This document shows positions 35,553-44,816 of a DNA stretch of 64,000 bases, one piece after another. The stretch spans positions 2,728,501 to 2,792,500 of the forward strand of contig NZ_CP162133.1 in NCBI RefSeq assembly GCF_040833955.1, in the 5' to 3' direction. The position numbers and the translations under genes are program-made. The notes below the pieces were generated by a model. That model was not told the DNA's origin and ran no database searches. It saw only the letters and a program-made list of their open reading frames with translations. The stretch's first letter is position 1. Each line of letters opens with the position of its first letter. This DNA is from Leptospira sp. WS60.C2 (lineage in GTDB: Bacteria > Spirochaetota > Leptospiria > Leptospirales > Leptospiraceae).

Positions 35553-37592
35553 ATGGATTTCAAACGTTGGGTTTATCTTTTTTGCCTTCTCACTGTATCC
35601 TCAAGTAAACCTATAAAGGCAGATCATCTTCCCATCTCCAAACAAGGAGTCCTAGATCTATCGCAGGTCAATTTTTTAGAGCAAACTTCGGTTCCTCTGT
35701 CAGGGGATTGGGAATTCCAATGGAATGAGCTTACCTCCCCCGTTACAAACTTCAATGAAGCTTCCCATCCAAACAAAAGTAAGGAACTCTCTCAAATTCA
35801 AACCAACAATTACATATCCATCGGGAAACGATGGAAAGAGATACACTCTGGAATTGGCTTTTCTACCTATCGATTAAAGATCATTTTCCCGGAAGGATCT
35901 CATGAGCAAATCTTTGGCATTCGCTTCTACCAAACAGGTGGTAGCGCGATGCGTGTGTTCGTGGACGGAACTCTCTCCCTTACATTAGGAGAAGTTGGAA
36001 CAACTAAAGAAACAATGCAACCAACAAGAAGTTCAGGAATAGTGATCATTCCCTACCCTAAAAAGGAAGTAAGTCTCTTAGTTCATATCTCCAATTTTCA
36101 TCATGATGATGGATCATTTTGGTATGCACCTTCCATTGGGATCGAGAAAAACATTAGGAATGAGCTTTCCAAAGAAATGATCATCGATTCCCTTTTAGCT
36201 GGTGCCTTATTTTTTATGGCATTTTATCATTTTGTTTTATTTTTCTTTCGGAGAACAAGAAAGTTAAGTTTGTTTTTTGGTCTCTTTAGTTTTACTACGG
36301 CACTTCATTCCATTTCGTTAAATGGAGATTTACTTTATTATATTTATCCAGAAGTTCCTTATCGATTTGCATTTTCATTATCACTTATTTTTTATCTGGC
36401 AATGCCATTATATTTATACTTTCTTTCACAACTATATCCAAATCGTTTTTCAAAATGGATCATGCATGGTTTTGCAAGCCTTTGTATTTTTTTATATTCA
36501 CTTGTAATTTTCTTACCATCAGAGTTGGGTTCGTTAACCACCTTCTATGGAATATTTTTTTCACTAGCAGGATTATTATATGCCACTTTTATTTTATTCA
36601 TCAGTGCCATCCAAAAACAAGAACTAGCATTTAGTCTCCTTTTAATTCAAATTTTTTTAGTCGTTAGTGCCGTAAACGATACTCTGTATTTGTATGGAAT
36701 TATCCATTTCCAATTGGTTTTGAAATATTCGTATTTATCGACCGTATTATTTCAATCCCTGCTTCTTGCTTCCTTTTTCACAAAAACTTTCACCAAAAAT
36801 GAAACACTAAAAAACGAACTAGCAACATTAAACGAATCACTCGAAAAAACTGTCATCCTTCGCACAAACGAATACAAAGAAGCAAAATTGCATGCAGAAG
36901 AAGCGAACCAATGGAAAGATAAATTGATATCCCTTGTTGCACATGACCTAAGATCTCCGCTTAGCACTGTTTACTCTGCAATTACCTTGGCCAATGACAA
37001 AGACTCTACTCCCGAAGAGAAGTCACATATATACAAACAAGTCTTTACGATTTTAGAAAGTGCAATGTCTACCATTGAGAATCTATTAAACTTAAATCGA
37101 TTTCAAAAGGATAAAGGACAATTTCACTTATACTTGGAAGAGACACCTATTTTAAACCAACTCCAACTGGTTTTGGATTCCTTTGCGTTTGAAATGCAGA
37201 AGAAATCTTTGCAATTCGATATCCAAATCCCAAAGAGTGCAGTCGTTTTTGCAGATCGATCGATCCTTTCCGAAATCCTCCGAAACATCATTTCCAACGC
37301 AATTAAGTTCAGCCATCCCAACGGCATAATCAAAGCAAGTTGTAATGAAAGTATGGAGACTTGCACGATATCGATTTTTGATTCAGGCAAAGGCATTCCA
37401 TCTGAACAACAAAAGATTTTATTCACTGAAGCCATCTCATCCCCAGGTACTTTAGGAGAGAAAGGATTTGGAATCGGACTTAAACTTTGTTTTGAATTGA
37501 TGAAGCTACATAATGGGAATATTCGGGTAGAATCAGAGTTAGGGAAAGGAAGTCAGTTCCATTTAGAATTTCCAAAACCCAAAGACTTTTGA
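35553..37592 (+). CDS. 7TMR-DISM sensor histidine kinase
   Basis: A 679-residue membrane kinase. Signal sequence at 1-20; extracytoplasmic 7TMR-DISMED2-like beta domain at about 35-205 (PLSGDWEFQWNELTSP; GIRFYQTGGSAMRVFVDGTL), a carbohydrate-binding-like sensor fold; seven membrane helices at about 210-410; a short coiled coil; HisKA with phospho-His near 464 (SLVAHDLRSPLSTVYSAI); and HATPase with the N-box LRNIISNAIKFSHPNG, the DSGKGIP box and a GFGIGLKLCFELMKLHNG G-box. All kinase motifs are intact. No response regulator is adjacent. Start ATG at 35553 overlaps a hairpin. Confidence 0.92.
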   Translation: MDFKRWVYLFCLLTVSSSKPIKADHLPISKQGVLDLSQVNFLEQTSVPLSGDWEFQWNELTSPVTNFNEASHPNKSKELSQIQTNNYISIGKRWKEIHSGIGFSTYRLKIIFPEGSHEQIFGIRFYQTGGSAMRVFVDGTLSLTLGEVGTTKETMQPTRSSGIVIIPYPKKEVSLLVHISNFHHDDGSFWYAPSIGIEKNIRNELSKEMIIDSLLAGALFFMAFYHFVLFFFRRTRKLSLFFGLFSFTTALHSISLNGDLLYYIYPEVPYRFAFSLSLIFYLAMPLYLYFLSQLYPNRFSKWIMHGFASLCIFLYSLVIFLPSELGSLTTFYGIFFSLAGLLYATFILFISAIQKQELAFSLLLIQIFLVVSAVNDTLYLYGIIHFQLVLKYSYLSTVLFQSLLLASFFTKTFTKNETLKNELATLNESLEKTVILRTNEYKEAKLHAEEANQWKDKLISLVAHDLRSPLSTVYSAITLANDKDSTPEEKSHIYKQVFTILESAMSTIENLLNLNRFQKDKGQFHLYLEETPILNQLQLVLDSFAFEMQKKSLQFDIQIPKSAVVFADRSILSEILRNIISNAIKFSHPNGIIKASCNESMETCTISIFDSGKGIPSEQQKILFTEAISSPGTLGEKGFGIGLKLCFELMKLHNGNIRVESELGKGSQFHLEFPKPKDF

Positions 37593-37608
37593 TAAATTCT
37601 TGCTTCTA

Positions 37609-37638
37609 TTGAAAGGGCCTAGAGACTTTCCTTACACT
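37609..37638 (+). promoter_or_regulatory. Weak candidate promoter before the NHL/LamG lipoprotein
   Basis: TTGAAA (37609-37614), an 18-base spacer and TACACT (37633-37638). The start point would be only about 5 bases before the ATG at 37650, and GGGGG at 37639-37643 could serve as ribosome site only if transcription begins earlier. Supported only by hexamer match. Confidence 0.3.
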
Positions 37639-37649
37639 GGGGGATCCAA

Positions 37650-40600
37650 ATGAAACGAGTTGTCATATTTTTGGTTTCCCTTTCATTTTCCGCATGTTCA
37701 CTTCCTAGCCTAAAAAGAAGCCCTTTAGATTTTTTAGCCTTCCTCCGAATTTTTTCTGGTTCGCAAGGACAAACAATTGGCGGTGTCGTCTCAGGCCTAT
37801 TGCCCAATACTTCTGTCACACTCACAAATGGCAATGATACGATCACTGTTTCTAGTGATGGAATCTTCACTTTCCCAACAAGGGTGAATACAGGACAAAA
37901 TTATAATGTATCATTGACTACCAATGGTGTAGGACTCACTTGCACCATTGCAAATGAACAAGGTGTAGTCCAAAACTCTCCCGTAACAAATGTGAGTGTT
38001 ACTTGCGGTATTGGTCCAGGTTTTTATGAGGTGGGAGTGAATGTCAGTGGGCTTAGTGGCGCACTCTCGGTTCAAAATAATGCAGCAGAAACATTGAATT
38101 TTAGTTCAAGTGGTTTTATTAAATTCACAACGATTCAACCAACTGGCTCTAATTATGCGATCACCATAACCTCTCAACCAGTCGGTACAGTCTGTTCTTT
38201 TGACAACCCATCCCTTTCATTCGGTACTGTTGCTACGACCAATGTTACTGTATTCATTACTTGCGTAACAGGTTATATTGTCTCTGGAAACTTATTCGCA
38301 ACAACAGGGGCAAACCTAGGGCCCAATTTAATCAACCGAAGAACGGCCGTTAAAACTCTCGCAGGTTCATTCCCTACGAACATAGGTGGTGGTGGACCAA
38401 TTGCTGGTCCTGCAGTACCCAGTGCCACCGCTTCGGCTGCACGGTTCAACAGCCCCGCTATGTTGGCAACAAATACAAATTTTATTTATGTGGCTGATAA
38501 TGCAAATGGAGTGATCCGAAAAATTGATAAGGTCACTGGCACAACTACCATCCTTGCCGGTGGCAACACAGGAGGAGGTATCACTTGTCCAGGTACTGTC
38601 ACTACAAATTGTTTAGACGGAGTGGGTACGGCTGCTCAGTTCAATGGAATTGTTGGACTCACAACGAATGGAAATAATTTATTTGTATTAGAACTACTTG
38701 GAAACCGAATTCGTGTTGTCAACTTAGCAACAGCGGCTGTATCAACCTTTGCTGGTTCTGGAAGTGCTGGTGGAGCTGATAATGCTTCTGGGATGTTAGC
38801 AACCTTTACGAACCCAACTTGGATTACACAACACAATGGGATGATTTATGTTGTGGATCGTAACAATTGTACAATTCGTACAGTCAATCCTGTCACTACA
38901 GCTGTATCAACATTGGCAGGTGCAGCCGGTTCCTGTAGTTTTGCCAATAATCCAGTGGGAACAAACGCTCGTTTTGTGTCACCGATTGGCATTGTAGGCC
39001 TTGGAACGTATCTTTATGTGACAGATGTTGGACTCGGTGGTGGATATAAAATTCGAAGGATAGCTTTAACCGGAACAAATGCAGTCGATACAATTGCTGG
39101 TGATGGAGTCCAAGCTTCCACAGATGGTTTTGGCACGTCCGCACAATTCAATGACCCACATGGGATCACTACAGACGGTACCAATTTGTTCATTTCGGAA
39201 TGGCTTGGCCACCGCATCCGTCACTTAGATCTAACAACAAACAAAGTGACAACGTTAGTTGGGAGTACATCAGGTTATGCAGACAATGGCACTGGCACTG
39301 GACTTTTGAATTTTCCGGGTTATATCACAAACGACGGACAAACGGTTTACATTGCAGACCAAGGAAACCATTCCATCCGCTTATTAGAGCCTGCCGAAAT
39401 CTTACACTATTCCTTCGATGGAAATGCAAATGATTCCATTGGTAGCAATCATGGGACCATCCTTGGATCTCCGATTTTAAAATCGGATGAAAATGCAATC
39501 TCAAACGGTGCCTATGAGTTCAATGGTTCTTCCGATTCTATCAATTCTTCTGGGCTTGTGTCACAAAAAACAAATGACATTACCTTCTCTGCTTGGGTTC
39601 TCTCTCATACCAATCAGACAAATCAGTTCATCCTTTACAATGGTTTGGGTGGTGTAGATGGATATGGAGTCAAGATTGATCCATCAGGCAGTTTACGAAT
39701 TACGGTTGGTGCGACAGACGGTCCATCGACTGCTATGAAACTACCTCTCAACCGATGGACTCATGTTGCCGTTCGTCGTTTGGGAAACACTTGGAAGATT
39801 TTTTTCAATGGAGTTCCTGATGTCAGTGGATTTGCTTTGAATCCCACCCAACCACCACTCAGCGCAACCTTAAAGGTGGGAGATGATGGCACCTCAACAT
39901 TCTTCAAAGGAAAAATCTCACGTGTTCAATTTTTTAATGCAGCGTTAGATGATGACGCGATCCAAAAACTTGCCATCCAAGTTCCCTCCGGTTTGATTTC
40001 CTATTACCCTCTCAATGGGAATGGAAAAGACTATGGAAATTTTTTGAATGACCTGACCCTTAATTTCATCACGAACACAAATGATCGAAATGGATTCCCA
40101 AACTCGGCCATGTTGTTCAATGGTACAACGAGTTATCTCCAAAAGCTGAACCCCAATGGTTTGCCTACGGCACAAGCCAGTCGAACCATCTGTGCTTGGT
40201 TTAAAACTTCTACTAACATAGGGCAATACATTGTAAGTTTTGGAACACCCATCAACTCCACAGGCAATGGGCTTGTCGTCAATTCACCCATTGTTGGTAT
40301 GTTTGGCTGGAATAATGATGCCAATGTTCTTCCTCCTCATGAAGAAGTGACAAACCAATGGATTCATTTATGTGGTGTTTATAATGATACTACACTGATT
40401 GCCGATGTGTATGAAAATGGAACTCTAAGAATCTCGGAATTTAAAAATACTTGGTCTACAGGTATCAGTGCCAGTTTAGATATAGGAAGGCTCATTACGG
40501 CAACAGGATACTTTAATGGCCTCATCGATGATGTCAGGATTTATAATCGAACTTTATCTGTCTCAGAAATTCGTGCACTCTCTGGGCCATTCCCGACACA

Positions 40601-41363
40601 AGTGAGTAGCTTTAGTCAAACACCCGCTAGTAGCAGTTTGAAGTTTTTTTTATTACCTGAAAGTGCCATCGAAGGACCAGGAGGATGTCTTGGCAGTACA
40701 AACTGTGTTACATACTGGCTCGATCGTAGTGGAAATAATTTTCACGTAAGCCAAGCAGGTGCTCCATCGCAACCGACTTATAACGCAACAGGTATTGGCG
40801 GATTTCCTGGCATTCGATTTCATGAGAGTAATGCCACTTATCTTTCCGCTTCTTGTGTTCCAGAATTGACCTCAAGTTCGAATACCATCTTTGTCATGTA
40901 TAACGATTTAAACCCTGTTGGGAATGATGGAATCTTTCATAACGGGAAAAAACTCCTTTACCTAACGGATATCGGACCTGGTCCTATTCCAGACGATACC
41001 ATCAGCCTTTTTGACTTACAACTCAATAATGTTAAGTTGTTCACTACTTCTGCTTATGGGATTCAAAATGAGAACATTCTCATGTCCCTTGATTTCAATG
41101 GTACCGTTGGCAATGTTTATAAAAATGGATCTGCCGTCGCAAGTTCTTCCATACCAGGAACTGCCTACGATTGTTTGACAAATGATTTAAGTATTGGAAG
41201 GTATTTGTATGGCGGAGTGTATCCGTTCAATGGAGATTACTTAGATGGTCATATTGGAGATTTTATCTATTACGACCAAGTCCTCTCCACAAGCGATCGC
41301 GAACTGGTACAATGTTACCTATCGAGTAAGTATAAAAAAATCGTTAGTCACCCTTGTCCTTAA
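37650..41363 (+). CDS. Giant surface lipoprotein: NHL beta-propeller plus LamG-type domains
   Basis: A 1237-residue lipoprotein (signal MKRVVIFLVSLSFSAC, lipobox FSAC). Residues about 45-220 hold two immunoglobulin-like modules ending in VTC-type strands. Residues about 230-580 are NHL repeats (FIYVADNANGVIRKIDKVTG; MIYVVDRNNCTIRTVNPVTT; VYIADQGNHSIRLLEPAEIL) forming a propeller. Two LamG/concanavalin-like modules follow at about 585-770 and 780-975 (EILHYSFDGNANDSIGSNHG; LISYYPLNGNGKDYGNFLND), and a third such module lies at about 1010-1230. This layout suggests binding of a glycan or protein outside the cell. Such lipoproteins are common in Leptospira; no partner is known. Confidence 0.88.
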   Translation: MKRVVIFLVSLSFSACSLPSLKRSPLDFLAFLRIFSGSQGQTIGGVVSGLLPNTSVTLTNGNDTITVSSDGIFTFPTRVNTGQNYNVSLTTNGVGLTCTIANEQGVVQNSPVTNVSVTCGIGPGFYEVGVNVSGLSGALSVQNNAAETLNFSSSGFIKFTTIQPTGSNYAITITSQPVGTVCSFDNPSLSFGTVATTNVTVFITCVTGYIVSGNLFATTGANLGPNLINRRTAVKTLAGSFPTNIGGGGPIAGPAVPSATASAARFNSPAMLATNTNFIYVADNANGVIRKIDKVTGTTTILAGGNTGGGITCPGTVTTNCLDGVGTAAQFNGIVGLTTNGNNLFVLELLGNRIRVVNLATAAVSTFAGSGSAGGADNASGMLATFTNPTWITQHNGMIYVVDRNNCTIRTVNPVTTAVSTLAGAAGSCSFANNPVGTNARFVSPIGIVGLGTYLYVTDVGLGGGYKIRRIALTGTNAVDTIAGDGVQASTDGFGTSAQFNDPHGITTDGTNLFISEWLGHRIRHLDLTTNKVTTLVGSTSGYADNGTGTGLLNFPGYITNDGQTVYIADQGNHSIRLLEPAEILHYSFDGNANDSIGSNHGTILGSPILKSDENAISNGAYEFNGSSDSINSSGLVSQKTNDITFSAWVLSHTNQTNQFILYNGLGGVDGYGVKIDPSGSLRITVGATDGPSTAMKLPLNRWTHVAVRRLGNTWKIFFNGVPDVSGFALNPTQPPLSATLKVGDDGTSTFFKGKISRVQFFNAALDDDAIQKLAIQVPSGLISYYPLNGNGKDYGNFLNDLTLNFITNTNDRNGFPNSAMLFNGTTSYLQKLNPNGLPTAQASRTICAWFKTSTNIGQYIVSFGTPINSTGNGLVVNSPIVGMFGWNNDANVLPPHEEVTNQWIHLCGVYNDTTLIADVYENGTLRISEFKNTWSTGISASLDIGRLITATGYFNGLIDDVRIYNRTLSVSEIRALSGPFPTQVSSFSQTPASSSLKFFLLPESAIEGPGGCLGSTNCVTYWLDRSGNNFHVSQAGAPSQPTYNATGIGGFPGIRFHESNATYLSASCVPELTSSSNTIFVMYNDLNPVGNDGIFHNGKKLLYLTDIGPGPIPDDTISLFDLQLNNVKLFTTSAYGIQNENILMSLDFNGTVGNVYKNGSAVASSSIPGTAYDCLTNDLSIGRYLYGGVYPFNGDYLDGHIGDFIYYDQVLSTSDRELVQCYLSSKYKKIVSHPCP

Positions 41364-41659
41364 ATCCACAGAATGAGTATCAAAATACAAAATGAATTGG
41401 AGTTTTTCGAAATCTAGCTTAAAAGAATTTTGGAGTTTGGGAAATTGCGATTTTTAAACTCAATTATAGGTAAACAGCAAAGAGGGAAAAGTAGACGATT
41501 TTTCTGTCTTAAAGGATAAGATATCAAACTCCAAAGTAAAAAACGGAAGTTCAATCCTTCACCTTTCTTGGTAACTGAATAAAAAAAAGAACAAACCAAC
41601 GAAATCCTTCCAGCCAGAAGTCAACGTCAGTTCATTCTCATCAAATCAAATTAGAATGA
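41364..41659. other. Intergenic region without a supported gene
   Basis: About 296 bases of AT-rich DNA between the convergent giant lipoprotein and RRM genes. I see no open frame of coding character, no GC-rich terminator and no RNA gene fold. Confidence 0.55.
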
Positions 41660-41923
41660 TTAGTTCCAGTTGTTTGTTTTAGGTTTTGCAATATTCACTT
41701 TCATTTCGCGATTGAGAATATTTTTTCCGTTTAAATCGTTAATGGCGCGATCTGCTTCATTGCGATCTTTCATTTCGATAAAACCGAATCCTTTTGATCC
41801 ACCAGTATATTGGTCAGTGATGATTTTTGCTGATGATACAGAACCATGAACTGAAAAAAGTTCGTTAAGTTTAGTTTCGGTCATTTCGTACGAGAGGTTT
41901 CCTACATAGATGTTAGTTGACAT
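41660..41923 (-). CDS. RRM RNA-binding protein
   Basis: An 87-residue single RNA-recognition motif. RNP2 is NIYVGNLSY at residues 4-12 and RNP1 is KGFGFIEM near 44-51, with the aromatic residues that stack on RNA (Tyr6, Phe46, Phe48). The short tail ends KPKTNNWN. Bacterial RRM proteins of this size bind AU-rich RNA and are often cold- or growth-regulated. ATG at 41923 with AAGGAC five bases upstream. Confidence 0.95.
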   Translation of the reverse strand: MSTNIYVGNLSYEMTETKLNELFSVHGSVSSAKIITDQYTGGSKGFGFIEMKDRNEADRAINDLNGKNILNREMKVNIAKPKTNNWN

Positions 41924-42261
41924 GTGATGTCCTTATTAGTTTAATTTGACTCTGAAATTTTAATGGATTAAAAACGACTTTCCTGTGAGGAAATTAGGTA
42001 AAAACACAACGAAAATGCAGGGGAAAACTAATGAAAGAGATCAGAATGCAAAAAAGTGAGGACTACTTAGTGGTTAAAAAAACGATAATATTTTGAATCT
42101 GTTACCAATATAAATATAGTTCCTTTAAATAGCAAACTAAATCGTTGTTTTTTTCATTTAACAAATGTTTTTAGCCTGCAAATATTTAGATCGAATTGTA
42201 TCTTCCTATTCTTTTTTAGCCGCAAAAACAAAAGATCAAACAGTCGAAGCAGAAAACTGAT
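41924..42261. other. Intergenic region upstream of the RRM gene
   Basis: About 338 bases between the end of the kinase at 42262 and the RRM start, and so the likely promoter and leader of the RRM gene. The only structure I see is a short hairpin, TTTCC (41979-41983), five bases, GGAAA (41989-41993), which could sit in the leader. A 21-codon frame on the plus strand is too weak to call a gene. Confidence 0.5.
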
Positions 42262-44163
42262 TCAAAGAAGAACAGATTCTGCCGGGAAACTCACTTTTAC
42301 TTCGAAAACACCATCAAATAATTTTACTTTGATGGTTCCATTCAATTGTCCCAAACGTTTTTGAATACTTTTTAGCTCTATTTTATCTTTGGTAATTCCA
42401 TCTACTTGCTCTACTAGATTACTTTCACTAACCAAAAACGAACCATCAGAATAATCTAAAATCCAAACAGACTCTCCTTTTCCATACTTAATATCATTCG
42501 TACAAATTTCATACATCATATAGAAAATATTCAAAAAGAAATTCTGTCTTTTCCCAATAATTTTTATTTGATTAAAATAATTCACAAAAGAATCACTTGG
42601 CAAAAATTCAAACTCTCTCCCAGCATCTGAATATCGTCTCAGCAATGTAAGATGCATTCCAGTTACAAAATTTTCAAAAATTAAATTTAAATCTTCAATA
42701 TATAAAAGTTGATTTCGTAATGATTGAATAATCGAAACCACACTTTGATAAATCTGATCCAAGCCAATGGTGTCATCCTCCTGTTTTATCAATTCACTTT
42801 TTTTGCGTTCAAGGTAAACTTTTAAATCGGTAAGATTTGCACCTAATTGGTCATGAACCATAAGTTGCATCTCTGTACGTTGTTTAGAGAGTGCTTGAAG
42901 AGATTCCTCATGCAAGGCCATTTCGATATTTGCTCTCGATTCAACTGCATGGGAAAAATATTTACTCAAGGAAGCTGTTTGAAACACTACATAAAAAAGA
43001 TAACCTAATATCAAAAATAAACCTCCCTGAACTCCCAAATAATTCAACGAGATTGCTAAAAAACAAAATAATCCAAGTGAAAACAAGGCAATCGCCATCA
43101 AATAGAGTGATTGAGCATCCTTTTTATGTTTAAATAAAAGATAAATTGCAAAAGACAAAAATAAAAAAAGATAAATGATGATATAAAGAAAATTTACATA
43201 ATGCTGAACTGTTTTAGGTGCGATTGGAGTCAAGAGAGCCAAAACTCCTCCAAGATAAAAAATCATAGCGATCATTTTATAACTTTTCGATTTAAATAAA
43301 GCATTCAAAAACAAAAGAGCGGAAACAAAAGTGACTATGTTTACATAATGAAGAAAAATCGTCTGGAATTCAAAGCTCAAAACGGGAAAAAAATATTCAT
43401 ATAACTTTGAATTCAACAGAGGAATACGTACTAAAAATGTAATGCATACGATGGCAAAATAAAGAAATGCTTTTTCATCTTTATTAATAAAGTAAAAAAA
43501 CAAATGGTATAATACAGATCCAAAAATAAGTCCAAAAACGAAAATTTCCACAACCAAACTTTTGTTCTTAAACATTTGCATTTGTTTGGCTGATGCAATT
43601 AAAAACTCACTTCTTGGACCACCATGATAAAAGTCTTTGTTGGCAACCTGTAAAACAATATCAATCTCAGGTTCATAAACCACTAATTCAATTGATGTGT
43701 TTGTCCGATTGGGGGTTATATCTGAAAATTCAGAAGAAACGTGTCCTTTCTCTTGTATGAGTGTTCCATTGATAAATACCTTTGAAGAAGTATATAAATG
43801 AGAAAAATAGATGTCTAATCGTTTGTTACTTTTTGAATTTTGAATCTTAATCTTTTTGTGGTAGGTAGCATATCCTTTTGCAGGATATTTTTTCCCTGCA
43901 ATGTTTAAATTAGTCCATGGCCGAAAATCCACAATGGGAATACTTTCTGATTGATTCTGATTTTTAAAAAAGGAAGGATCGAGCAATTGGTTCCAATAAA
44001 ATTCCCAACCAGAGGATACGTTAATCGGAAGCGAATCTTCCCAATTTAGATTTGATAAATCTACATAAGAGGATTGTTTTTCAGCTTCATTTAAATTTCG
44101 ATAGCAATTCCAATGAATTAACAAAAGAAAAAAAAGAAAAACAATCTTCTGAATTCTCTTCAT
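42262..44163 (-). CDS. 7TMR-DISM sensor kinase-like protein with degraded ATP site
   Basis: A 633-residue membrane protein; signal ends in a possible lipobox (LLLIHWNC). Extracytoplasmic 7TMR-DISMED2-like domain at about 35-200 (VSSGWEFYWNQLLDPSF), seven helices at about 210-405, then a HisKA_3-like segment with His near 437 (LMVHDQLGANLTDLKVYLER). The HATPase keeps a recognisable N-box (MYEICTNDIKYGKGES) and the LKSIQKRLGQLNGTIKV end, but the DxGxG box that holds ADP is replaced by FLVSESNL. ATG at 44163 shares one base with the regulator's stop (TAATG), so the two are coupled. Kinase activity is doubtful. Confidence 0.85.
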   Translation of the reverse strand: MKRIQKIVFLFFLLLIHWNCYRNLNEAEKQSSYVDLSNLNWEDSLPINVSSGWEFYWNQLLDPSFFKNQNQSESIPIVDFRPWTNLNIAGKKYPAKGYATYHKKIKIQNSKSNKRLDIYFSHLYTSSKVFINGTLIQEKGHVSSEFSDITPNRTNTSIELVVYEPEIDIVLQVANKDFYHGGPRSEFLIASAKQMQMFKNKSLVVEIFVFGLIFGSVLYHLFFYFINKDEKAFLYFAIVCITFLVRIPLLNSKLYEYFFPVLSFEFQTIFLHYVNIVTFVSALLFLNALFKSKSYKMIAMIFYLGGVLALLTPIAPKTVQHYVNFLYIIIYLFLFLSFAIYLLFKHKKDAQSLYLMAIALFSLGLFCFLAISLNYLGVQGGLFLILGYLFYVVFQTASLSKYFSHAVESRANIEMALHEESLQALSKQRTEMQLMVHDQLGANLTDLKVYLERKKSELIKQEDDTIGLDQIYQSVVSIIQSLRNQLLYIEDLNLIFENFVTGMHLTLLRRYSDAGREFEFLPSDSFVNYFNQIKIIGKRQNFFLNIFYMMYEICTNDIKYGKGESVWILDYSDGSFLVSESNLVEQVDGITKDKIELKSIQKRLGQLNGTIKVKLFDGVFEVKVSFPAESVLL

Positions 44164-44816
44164 TATAAAATTGAATATTCTTGTACCTTAAGTGCAAGTT
44201 CTGAACGATTATGAACTTGTAACTTTCGATATATCGATTTGACATAACCTTGTACAGTATGTTCACTTAAATCCAAAAACTTCGAAACAGAAGGAATCGT
44301 TTTTCCTTTTACCAACAATTCGAGAATTTGTTTTTCTCGAGCGGTCAAATAAATTTTTGGTTTATCAGATTGAGGCCTAAAGCTTGAAAATACCCGCAAG
44401 GCAATTGTAGGAGTGATATAGGCGCCGCCACCTAATACTACATCAATAATACTCTTGATTTGACCCAATTCTGATTTTAGTAAATACCCAAGAGCACCGT
44501 TTTTGATGGAATTAAAGATCATTTCATCCGAATTCATGTTTGTTAACATGATGATTTTTATATTCTCATTTTTTTCCGTTAATATCTTTACTACCTCGAT
44601 CCCACTGATTCCAGGCAACATGATATCCAAAAACAATAGATCCATTTTTTTGTGTAATGGATCACGTAACAACATTTCAGCAGTTTGCCATGAAAAGATA
44701 TCTGATACATTTTCTAGTTCGGATATCCTGTTTTTTAGCTCGTCTAAAAAGTATTCGTCATTTTCGAGAATTCCAATTTTAATCTGATTTGTTTCATTTG
44801 AAGAATCATGCGACAT
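44163..44816 (-). CDS. NarL/LuxR-family response regulator
   Basis: About 217 residues from the ATG at 44816. Receiver domain with ILENDEY, phospho-acceptor Asp in LLFLDIMLPGISG, Thr in IIMLTNMNSDE and Lys in GYLLKSE; then a LuxR-type helix-turn-helix (YLTAREKQILELLVKGKTIP; LSEHTVQGYVKSIYRKLQVH) near 150-205. It is the DNA-binding output of the three-gene operon. The start overlaps the cyclase stop by 11 bases and has GGGAG 8 bases upstream; the longer frame from 44864 is unlikely. Its targets are not evident. Confidence 0.92.
   Translation of the reverse strand: MSHDSSNETNQIKIGILENDEYFLDELKNRISELENVSDIFSWQTAEMLLRDPLHKKMDLLFLDIMLPGISGIEVVKILTEKNENIKIIMLTNMNSDEMIFNSIKNGALGYLLKSELGQIKSIIDVVLGGGAYITPTIALRVFSSFRPQSDKPKIYLTAREKQILELLVKGKTIPSVSKFLDLSEHTVQGYVKSIYRKLQVHNRSELALKVQEYSIL

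Noticed and set aside
42000..42100. Possible 21-codon peptide on the plus strand
   Set aside because: Too short, no conservation evidence, and the region is better read as the RRM gene's upstream region.
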